This document shows positions 1 through 6,694 of a DNA stretch of 41,773 nt, piece by piece. A program made the position numbers and the translations under genes. The stretch's first letter is position 1. Each line of letters opens with the position of its first letter. This stretch comes from Thermophagus xiamenensis (GTDB taxonomy: Bacteria > Bacteroidota > Bacteroidia > Bacteroidales > Marinilabiliaceae): the NCBI RefSeq assembly GCF_900112795.1, contig NZ_FONA01000028.1, positions 1 through 41,773 on the forward strand, in the 5' to 3' direction. Under the pieces are notes generated by a model. That model was not told the origin of the DNA, ran no database searches, and saw nothing but the letters and a program-made list of their open reading frames with translations.

Positions 1-96
1 ATTATCCTGCCTTTCCTCAATTTAATTCACTATGCTACAAATATAGTGATAATTGAGCCCTTCTTTTATGTGGCAAACATACGAGTCATTAGTTAT
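1..96. repeat. Left arm of 96-bp perfect inverted repeat at window ends
   Basis: The first 96 bases are the exact reverse complement of the last 96 (41678-41773), and the match breaks at base 97. The arm contains its own imperfect palindrome: CTCAATT at 16-22 pairs with AATTGAG at 51-57, and TCACTAT at 27-33 pairs with ATAGTGA at 43-49. No transposase lies next to it. It may be the end of a dispersed repeat in which sequence assembly stopped, or a genuine repeat bounding the segment. Confidence 0.9.
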
Positions 97-380
97 CTGA
101 CACTAACCATCTGTTGACTAATGACTATTGACTTCTTCTGTAGCAAAAGCCGCCATGCTCGTTTCATCCGTATAAATTTTACTTACTCATTGATATATTG
201 TTCATTAAAAGTAGTAATTAGTGGTTAGTCGTTAGTCATTAGTGAATCAACACTAGTCACTAATGACTGTTGACTAATGACTAATCACTTCTTCTGCCTG
301 TGCACTTCTGTCTTTGTCTTTTTATTCATATTCTTTTGAGACAATCCTATGTTGGTCATGCTCGTATCATACAATCTTTT
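97..380. repeat. Complex intergenic repeat, left copy, with heptamer-phased palindrome
   Basis: This 3' flank of the dehydratase gene has no credible gene. Bases 140-214 match the reverse complement of 41511-41586 at roughly 85 percent by eye. Bases 216-290 run in strict 7-bp steps: units like GTTAGTC and ATTAGTG come first, then the opposite orientation (ACTAATG, ACTAATC), so the block can fold on itself. It is followed by the phrase CTTCTGCCTGTGCACTTCTG, also found at the right end. The core CATGCTCGTTTCAT occurs at 154-167, and a variant, CATGCTCGTATCAT, at 357-370. Confidence 0.8.
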
Positions 381-411
381 AAATACCTACCCCACCTTTG
401 TGGCAAATATT

Positions 412-2775
412 TTAAACCGATTCATGAGCTGTTCGCCTAATGATTTCATCCTGAAGCTCGGTTCCCAAATCATTAAAATAATCGCTGTAGCCGGCCACAC
501 GAACGATGAGATCCCGATATTTCTCAGGATGTCTCTGGGCATCAAGTAAAGTATCGGCATCCACCACATTGAACTGCACATGATGACCGTTGAGACGAAA
601 ATAACCACGCACCAGGGCTGCCACTTTTTTTATGGATTCCTCATCCGAAAAAAAGGAAGGACTGAATTTCTGGTTGAGAAGCGTTCCGCCGGTCCTCAGA
701 TGATCGATTTTAGCGGCAGATTTCATCACAGCGGTCGGCCCCTTGACATCCGCTCCCTGTACCGGGGAAATACCTTCTGACAAAGGTTTTCCTGCCCGCC
801 GCCCATCTGCACTGGCATGCATCACGCTTCCAAAATAGACATGGCAGGTGGTTGGTAACATATTGATTCGATAAGTTGCCCCCCGCGGACTGGTATGGCC
901 CGTTACTGCATCATGAAATATTTCAAACACCTCTACCGCATGGCGGTCCGCTTCATCATCATCGTTGCCATATTTGGGTGTATGATACAACAAATGGTAC
1001 AGCGAATCTTCATATCCTTCAAAATCGTTCTGCAGCACCTGCAAAAAATCATACGGTGACATCCTCTTCTTCTCAAAAATGTTGACACGCCACGATGCAA
1101 GCGAATCCGTAATAGTACCCAGACCAACGCCCTGAATGTAATTGGTATTGTAACGGGCGCCACCCCGGATATAATCGGTTCCTTTGGCGATGCAGTCTTC
1201 AATAATGAGTGACAAAAAGGGTGTAGGCAGATGGTCCATAAAAATCTTTTCAATGGTATTACTGCCCCGGATCTTAATTTGAGCAAAATATTGTACCTGT
1301 TTTTTGAAAGCAGACAATAAATCGTCATACCCCTTAAATGTGCCAGGCTCTCCGGTTTTTAATCCAATTTGTTTTTGGGTACGAGGATCAAAACCATTAT
1401 GAAGGGTTATTTCCAAGATTTTTGGCAAATTGAAATAACCGGTTAAAATATAACTCTCAGTGCCAAAGGCGCCACTTTCAACACATCCGCTGGCGCCCCC
1501 GTTGCGGGCATCCACAATGTTTTTCCCTTGAGCGGTCAGTTCTTTTTCTATGGCATCGGCATTAAAAATGGAGGGTTGCCCAAATCCGGTTTTAATGATT
1601 TTAAGAGCTCTCTCAATAAAGGCATCGGGATTAACCCTACTGAGCTGAATCATCGTTCCCGGCTGCAACAACCGCATCTCCTCAATAACGTCGAGCAGGA
1701 GGAAGGAAAGCTCATTGACGGCATCGGTACCATCGGGTTTTACACCCCCCAGATTGATCAGGGTAAAATCGGTATACGTGTTGCTTTCTTCGGCAGTAAC
1801 CCCTACTTTGGGTGGCGCCGGATGATTGTTGAATTTTATCCAGAATGCCTCCAGCAACTCTTTTGCCCGTTCACGATCCAGGCGTCCCTCATTAATATCA
1901 CGTTGGTAGAATGGCCACAAATGCTGATCCAGCCTGCCCGGATTAAACGAATCCCAAGGGTTTAGTTCAGTGATGACGCCCAGATGCATAAACCAATAAT
2001 GTTGCAATGCTTCATGAAACGTGGCAGGGGCATTGGCCGGAACACGACGACAAATGGCCGCCATATCCTGGAGCTCCTGTTTTCGAATTCCCTCTTTTTC
2101 CTTTTCTGCCAGTCGTTCCAACTCGTCGGCATGGCGCCTGGCATACATCACAATGGCGTTGGCCGCTATTCTCATGGCACTCAGTTCATGGCGCATCTGT
2201 TGTTTGAGCGGCTCTTCTACAAATTCGGTTTTAGCCCAAGCCTCCTCGATCTCTTCCAACAGGTCGGTCATCCCCTTCCGAAAAATCATGGATCCGGCAA
2301 CGGTGTGTCCCGGTGCCCGCTGCTCCATAAATTCAGTAAAAATGCCGGCCTGATAGGCATCCAGCCATTCGGGCGACATGCTCTCCATGATCCTATCCCG
2401 GTTGGAACGCCCCTTCCAGAAAGGAATGATCACCTCTTTGTATGCCTTGCGGGTCTCATCATCCACATAAAAAGATACCTTTTTACGATGATGCAACACC
2501 TCCAGATCTTCCATGGAATGAATGGTGATTTCGGGATAGGTGGGCGTTGCTTTGGGGGCCGGACCCCTCTCACCCACGATTAACTCGTTCTCCAGAATAG
2601 AAATCTTTTTACGGGAAAGTAAAAATTCAAAGGCTTTGGCCCGTTGAACAGGAACAGGGTCAGAAACATCAACATGATATTGGTAAAATTGGGTAATTAA
2701 GAGAGCTCTTTCGGCCGAAATACGGTTGACGGCTTCCAGACTCTGACGCCGAAGGTGTGCTATTCGTGGTTTCAT
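412..2775 (-). CDS. hypD: trans-4-hydroxy-L-proline dehydratase (glycyl radical enzyme)
   Basis: This is a 787-aa cytosolic glycyl radical enzyme predicted to dehydrate trans-4-hydroxy-L-proline to pyrroline-5-carboxylate under anaerobic conditions. The thiyl cysteine motif GCVE lies at C431/E433, and the C-terminal radical loop RVAGYSDYF has its glycine at about 762. Active-site residues that I recall from Clostridioides difficile HypD (F152, H160, D278, S334, D339, C434, E436, Y450) all have counterparts at a constant offset of minus 3: F149, H157, D275, S331, D336, C431, E433 and Y447. The whole sequence also reads like that protein, for example PEWLDAYQAGIFTEFMEQR. Pyruvate formate-lyase is excluded because there is no adjacent Cys-Cys pair. 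The gene is last in a minus-strand unit, 105 nt after its activase. No pyrroline-5-carboxylate reductase is in the window. The product is distinct from the hydrogenase maturation protein also called HypD. Confidence 0.93.
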   Translation of the reverse strand: MKPRIAHLRRQSLEAVNRISAERALLITQFYQYHVDVSDPVPVQRAKAFEFLLSRKKISILENELIVGERGPAPKATPTYPEITIHSMEDLEVLHHRKKVSFYVDDETRKAYKEVIIPFWKGRSNRDRIMESMSPEWLDAYQAGIFTEFMEQRAPGHTVAGSMIFRKGMTDLLEEIEEAWAKTEFVEEPLKQQMRHELSAMRIAANAIVMYARRHADELERLAEKEKEGIRKQELQDMAAICRRVPANAPATFHEALQHYWFMHLGVITELNPWDSFNPGRLDQHLWPFYQRDINEGRLDRERAKELLEAFWIKFNNHPAPPKVGVTAEESNTYTDFTLINLGGVKPDGTDAVNELSFLLLDVIEEMRLLQPGTMIQLSRVNPDAFIERALKIIKTGFGQPSIFNADAIEKELTAQGKNIVDARNGGASGCVESGAFGTESYILTGYFNLPKILEITLHNGFDPRTQKQIGLKTGEPGTFKGYDDLLSAFKKQVQYFAQIKIRGSNTIEKIFMDHLPTPFLSLIIEDCIAKGTDYIRGGARYNTNYIQGVGLGTITDSLASWRVNIFEKKRMSPYDFLQVLQNDFEGYEDSLYHLLYHTPKYGNDDDEADRHAVEVFEIFHDAVTGHTSPRGATYRINMLPTTCHVYFGSVMHASADGRRAGKPLSEGISPVQGADVKGPTAVMKSAAKIDHLRTGGTLLNQKFSPSFFSDEESIKKVAALVRGYFRLNGHHVQFNVVDADTLLDAQRHPEKYRDLIVRVAGYSDYFNDLGTELQDEIIRRTAHESV

Positions 2776-2880
2776 AATCTGTTTTTTTTCATATTGTTCA
2801 CTAAAACTAAGACATTGAGACCTCCTTTTATTTTAATCCATCACTATAAGAGCAACGTTGAACCCGACACAGTGATCCAT

Positions 2881-3678
2881 CTATCCGCCAATATGCACTT
2901 CAAACCCGGCTGACTCCATTTGCCTTTTCATATCCTCTAACTCATCGGTATTGAGTGATGCCATATTCTGAAAAGCATTCTTCATCCCAAGGGGTTGAAA
3001 TTTATGATTCCCTGTATTGTGATACGGTAAAAGATCTATTCCGTGGGGGGATACGGGAAGATGCTTCAAAAAACGAATTACCGCCTCAGTATTCGCCCGG
3101 TTAAAGGACACCCCGGGAATCACCGGTATTCGGATCCGGAACGGTATTCCCCTTTTCGAGAGAACCTTCAGATTATGCAAAATCTTTTGGTTGGATACTC
3201 CGGTATATTTCAGATGTAAGGCCTCATCCATCACTTTCAGGTCAACCAAAAAAAGGTTGGTCCATTCAGCCGCTTTCAATAAATATTCGGTCGGTGTATA
3301 AACCGTAGTGTCAACAACAGTATGAATCCCCATATTTCTACAGCGGCGAAGCATCTCCAAAAGAAAGCGGTATTGCATAAAAGGCTCACCACCCGAAAAG
3401 GTTACACCGCCGTCGGACTCTTCCATAAATACCTTGTCGCTCAAAATCTCCTGTATAAGCGTTTCAGCAGCAATGATACGTCCTACCGGTTCCAAATGAT
3501 AAAAAGATCGGCATCCCACCTTGTGCGTTTTGACCACCTGCACCACCTCCGGTGATATCCCTTCTGGGTTATGGCACCAGGCGCAGCGAAGCGGACATCC
3601 TTTAAAAAACACCGTGGTGCGAATGCCGGGGCCGTCGTGAACGGCAAATTTTTTTATATCGAATATGGTACCGTTCAT
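2881..3678 (-). CDS. Glycyl-radical enzyme activating protein (radical SAM)
   Basis: This is a 265-aa radical SAM activase. Its CX3CX2C motif (GCPLRCAWCHNPEG, Cys 28, 32 and 35) binds the 4Fe-4S cluster that cleaves S-adenosylmethionine. The N-terminal FAVHDGPGIRT and the SGGEP motif are typical of pyruvate formate-lyase-activase relatives. Its role is to place the glycyl radical on its partner, almost certainly the dehydratase encoded 105 nt downstream. It is short: the eight-cysteine ferredoxin-like insert of many dehydratase activases is absent, with a single Cys (C57) in that stretch. It starts 23 nt after the stop of the S9 peptidase gene, so the three genes probably share a transcript. 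The literature name for the partner activase may be HypE; I leave the symbol blank to avoid confusion with hydrogenase genes. Confidence 0.92.
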   Translation of the reverse strand: MNGTIFDIKKFAVHDGPGIRTTVFFKGCPLRCAWCHNPEGISPEVVQVVKTHKVGCRSFYHLEPVGRIIAAETLIQEILSDKVFMEESDGGVTFSGGEPFMQYRFLLEMLRRCRNMGIHTVVDTTVYTPTEYLLKAAEWTNLFLVDLKVMDEALHLKYTGVSNQKILHNLKVLSKRGIPFRIRIPVIPGVSFNRANTEAVIRFLKHLPVSPHGIDLLPYHNTGNHKFQPLGMKNAFQNMASLNTDELEDMKRQMESAGFEVHIGG

Positions 3679-3701
3679 GCAAATATTTTTTTTAATTTCA
3701 G

Positions 3702-5936
3702 TTATTCATTCCACTTTGGTGTTTGCTGGTTCAGAAGCGTTCTGACAAAAAAGTCGCGCCGCTTCCGTTCTCCAAACTTCCCACCCAAAGTATGCTTTAC
3801 TCCTGGCAAAACAACTAATTCAAATTCCTTTCCAGCTTTTATCAGAGCATCTGCTACCTGCATGGTAGAAGCCGGATCCACATTATCGTCCAATTCGCCC
3901 ACAATCAACATCAGATCACCCTGTAAAAGATGAGCATTTTCCACATTGGACGACTCGGCATAATGAGGGCCAACCGGATATCCCATCCACTGCTCATTCC
4001 ACCACATTTTGTCCAATCGGTTATCGTGACATCCGCAGGAAGCCACTGCTGCCTTATAAAATCCGGGATAAAAGAGAAGTGCTGCCAGAGCATTCTGGCC
4101 GCCTGCCGATCCACCAAAAATACCTACTCTGGTGGTATCCATATAGGGGTACTTTTCGGCTGCAGTTTTAATCCAGCGTATGCGATCGGGGAATCCTGCA
4201 TCCTTCAAATTTTTATAACAGACATCGTGAAAGGCCTTACTGCGATTGGAGGTTCCCATACCGTCGATCTGTACCACTATAAACCCCAGTTCGGCCAGGC
4301 TGCTGAAGGAGGCCATATAAGGGGAAAAGCTTTTTTGTACAAAAGAGCCCTGGGGTCCCGCATAAATATATTCAATAACAGGATAAGATTTATTGGGATC
4401 AAAGGAGGTTGGACGATAAATATTACCCCAGATATCGGTCTTTCCATCCCGTCCTTTGGCCACAAAAGGTTCGGGAGCTATCCAGCCTTTCGCTTCGAGG
4501 AGGGAAATATCCGCTTCTTCCAGCACCATCAAGGTGCGTCCATCTTTGCTGCGTCGTAATACCGAGACTGGCGGAATGTCGGGCGTGGAATAGATATCCA
4601 CAAAATAGGCATAATCGTGCGAAAAAAGGGCTCTATGCTGCCTCTTCTCAGGGGTCAGTTCTTTCAGGTTCTTACCATCAAAACCAATGCGGTAGTAATG
4701 TTCGAAGTAAGGATCCTCATTCCTATTACGCCCACTGGCGCGAAACAGAATGGTACGCTCCTTCTCATCCACATTTTCTACTCCCCGAACGACCCATTGC
4801 CCCTTGGTAACCTGATTAATAATTTCTCCGGTTTTTCCGTTAATCAGATACAGATGGTTCCAGCCGTCCCTTTCTGAAGCCCAGATAATCTCTCCGGTTT
4901 CCACCAAATCATACCGGTACCGTTTGCCGCTGTAATCGATGAAAGTATCGCTTTGCTCATGAATGATAATTTTTGTTTCTCCCGTTTGAACATCAACCCG
5001 AACCACCTGATAAACTTGATGTCCACGCTGATTATATTCAAAAGTAAATGCCCTGCTGTCGGCCGCCCATTTAATATTTGAAATGCTAAATTGGTTTTCG
5101 AAGGGACGGGTGTCTATCTTTATTTTCTTACCTTTTGCCACATCAAACAGGGTAGGACGGTACAGAGGCAAGGCATCCCCTGGACGAAGATATTCCCGTT
5201 TGTGTAGTTTGGGTAGCAATTGATCATCGGGCGAAGATTCAATAAACTGCATGTAACGTTTTTCGTGAATCCGTACTTTATTGGTGACCAAATAACGAGA
5301 GTCCGGCGACCATAAAAGGTAAGACGAATAAAGGTCTCCGGCACAGCCGTCATAGCTGAGTTGGTGTACCTCACCCGTATCCATTTGGCGAACAAAAACA
5401 TTATAATCACGAATGAAGGCCTCTGCCTTCCCGTCGGGTGAAACTACAGGATCATTGGCCAACTCGTCACGCGATGTTCCCCAATAGGGCCATTCCTGTT
5501 TCTTTTCTTTGGCCGCCACCGGCTCCAGTCGATAACCATCAGCCAGATAGCATTTCCATGTGGTATCTTTTCGTTCAAATGTAAGGGTGGTGATATCGGC
5601 AGAAAATTTCAGATTAAAAAGTGACAACTTGTTGGCCTTGGCTTTTACTTTTAACCTCTTACGAATAGCGTTGGCAAGCCGGTCCTGATCGAAGGCAGTC
5701 CGCTTTTCCCGGGTTTGGGCATCAACAATGAAATATTTTATTGTGTCAACAGAAATGCGTGTTTTATACCATAACATACTGGTTGTATCAATCCAATGAA
5801 CTTCAAGGATTTCATGTAACACCAGATTTCTGAATTCCGATACAGAATCGGCCCGCAAATAATCTTCTTTCGTGAACTGAGCATTTAAAGAAAAGCCAGC
5901 ATAAACCAGAAGGATTAAAAAAATGACGCGTTTCAT
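3702..5936 (-). CDS. Secreted S9 family peptidase (DPP4-like prolyl oligopeptidase)
   Basis: This is a 744-aa serine peptidase with a signal peptide (cleavage likely after SLNA, near residue 19), so it is periplasmic or exported. Residues about 90-470 form a DPP_IV_N-type propeller with repeats such as VVSPDGKAEAF and LLWSPDSRYLV. Residues about 500-740 are the alpha/beta-hydrolase domain. The predicted triad is Ser610 in FGGSAGGQ, Asp684 in GELDDNVD and His715 in PGVKHTLGG. The family cleaves after proline or small residues. The DWxYEEE motif that fixes the free N-terminus in true DPP4 was not found, so dipeptidyl activity is uncertain. It is first in a unit with the activase and hydroxyproline dehydratase, which suggests that it releases hydroxyproline- or proline-containing peptides for the downstream step. 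Confidence 0.88.
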   Translation of the reverse strand: MKRVIFLILLVYAGFSLNAQFTKEDYLRADSVSEFRNLVLHEILEVHWIDTTSMLWYKTRISVDTIKYFIVDAQTREKRTAFDQDRLANAIRKRLKVKAKANKLSLFNLKFSADITTLTFERKDTTWKCYLADGYRLEPVAAKEKKQEWPYWGTSRDELANDPVVSPDGKAEAFIRDYNVFVRQMDTGEVHQLSYDGCAGDLYSSYLLWSPDSRYLVTNKVRIHEKRYMQFIESSPDDQLLPKLHKREYLRPGDALPLYRPTLFDVAKGKKIKIDTRPFENQFSISNIKWAADSRAFTFEYNQRGHQVYQVVRVDVQTGETKIIIHEQSDTFIDYSGKRYRYDLVETGEIIWASERDGWNHLYLINGKTGEIINQVTKGQWVVRGVENVDEKERTILFRASGRNRNEDPYFEHYYRIGFDGKNLKELTPEKRQHRALFSHDYAYFVDIYSTPDIPPVSVLRRSKDGRTLMVLEEADISLLEAKGWIAPEPFVAKGRDGKTDIWGNIYRPTSFDPNKSYPVIEYIYAGPQGSFVQKSFSPYMASFSSLAELGFIVVQIDGMGTSNRSKAFHDVCYKNLKDAGFPDRIRWIKTAAEKYPYMDTTRVGIFGGSAGGQNALAALLFYPGFYKAAVASCGCHDNRLDKMWWNEQWMGYPVGPHYAESSNVENAHLLQGDLMLIVGELDDNVDPASTMQVADALIKAGKEFELVVLPGVKHTLGGKFGERKRRDFFVRTLLNQQTPKWNE

Positions 5937-5957
5937 AGCTATGGAAAATATTGAATG

Positions 5958-6107
5958 TTATGCTTGATGGTTTGGAAGTCTTGATTCCAGGGCTGAGCTG
6001 GATGAGTACTTTCTCATTGTTAACCTCAACCTTTGTCTAATGGGAACAAACACAGTAAACAGGATAGTCATAAAAGAATATATCAGCAGAATTATGCCAG
6101 ATACCAT
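5958..6107 (-). CDS. Possible 49-aa single-pass membrane peptide
   Basis: A 50-codon minus-strand frame starts with ATG at 6107 and stops at 5958, 21 nt before the S9 peptidase start. The translation begins MVSGIILLIYSFMTILFTVF, a plausible transmembrane helix. It is followed by the basic stretch RQRLRL and a polar tail ending in NHQA. I do not recognise a family. It could be a leader peptide or small membrane protein of the peptidase-dehydratase unit, or chance. No clear ribosome binding site is seen, as is common in Bacteroidota. Apart from this frame and the tandem array, the 758-bp gap 5937-6694 shows no gene. Confidence 0.3.
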   Translation of the reverse strand: MVSGIILLIYSFMTILFTVFVPIRQRLRLTMRKYSSSSALESRLPNHQA

Positions 6108-6403
6108 CTTGGTTAAGCATGATTCTCCCTGACCACATTTCAGAAAAAATCATTCAAGTGAGCCAGCACTCGTAAAGACCTACGCCAAAACGTCGGTATT
6201 GATTATTATAGTGCTTGATGGTAATCATTTCAAGAAGTTTTCTACTGCTAATTTAATTATTTTATTATTAATGATGGATAATTAATATCCTCAATGTTTG
6301 GGCAAGAAAAAACCCATTGGCCCAACAATGTCCCGATTATTCCGGGAAAATATTGACAATTTCTTGATTCTGCTCTATTAGTCGTGTTTATTGAATTTAA
6401 TAA

Positions 6404-6649
6404 ATGAAACTTTTTGATACTTATGATAAGGTCTCAGACCTTTATGATAAGGTCTCAGACCTTTATGATAGGGTCTCAGACCTTTATGATAGGGTCTCAG
6501 ACCTTTATGATAAGGTCTTAGACCTTTATGATAGGGTCTCAGACCTTTATGATAAGGTCTTAGACCTTTATGATAAGGTCTTAGACCTTTATGCAGACGT
6601 TAAAGTCCTAAATGCAATGCCCCCGGAAAAAAGGAATTCCGGGGGGTAG
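6404..6649 (+). CDS. Possible 81-aa heptad-repeat (coiled-coil) protein encoded by the tandem array
   Basis: A plus-strand frame starting MKLFDTYDKVSDLY reads straight through the 21-bp array as DKVSDLY heptads. Val and Leu alternate at 3/4 spacing, a textbook coiled-coil pattern, with K/R and S/L exchanges between units. The tail is ADVKVLNAMPPEKRNSGG, and the stop codon follows the right arm of a GC-rich hairpin. It is the only plus-strand frame in a 38-kb minus-strand region, and no promoter is evident. All unit-to-unit changes are amino-acid changing and none is synonymous. The open frame may therefore be a by-product of a repeat whose period is a multiple of three. Confidence 0.25.
   Translation: MKLFDTYDKVSDLYDKVSDLYDRVSDLYDRVSDLYDKVLDLYDRVSDLYDKVLDLYDKVLDLYADVKVLNAMPPEKRNSGG
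6425..6592. repeat. Eight 21-bp tandem repeats, each with a 15-bp palindrome
   Basis: Eight head-to-tail 21-bp units run without spacers. Each contains the odd-centred palindrome AAGGTCTCAGACCTT, first at 6428-6442 and last at 6575-6589. Only two positions vary: the centre base (C or T), which leaves symmetry intact, and one arm base (A or G), which becomes a G-U pair in plus-strand RNA. A 21-bp period equals two helical turns, so all palindromes face the same side of the DNA. The array lies downstream of the arabinofuranosidase gene and upstream of the S9 peptidase unit. Confidence 0.95.
6620..6645. terminator. GC-rich hairpin after the arabinofuranosidase gene
   Basis: CCCCCGGAA at 6620-6628 pairs perfectly with TTCCGGGGG at 6637-6645, giving a 9-bp stem and an 8-base loop. 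It sits about 50 nt past the stop of the minus-strand GH127/146 gene and could end or stabilise that transcript. There is no strong T-run on either side, so intrinsic termination is uncertain. Confidence 0.45.
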
Positions 6650-6694
6650 ATTATTTCTGGCCCACTATGGCCAATTGATAATATTTTAGGTCCT

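Noticed and set aside
1984-2583. Plus-strand 199-aa open frame, and similar long frames antisense to the genes
   Set aside because: They overlap strongly conserved minus-strand coding sequence, and their translations resemble no protein family.
412-2775. Pyruvate formate-lyase, glycerol dehydratase or choline lyase instead of HypD
   Set aside because: There is no Cys-Cys pair, and all the Hyp-binding residues I recall from HypD are present at constant offset, with high overall similarity to it.
6425-6592. Tandem array as a CRISPR
   Set aside because: Units are contiguous 21-mers with no unique spacers, and no cas gene is present.
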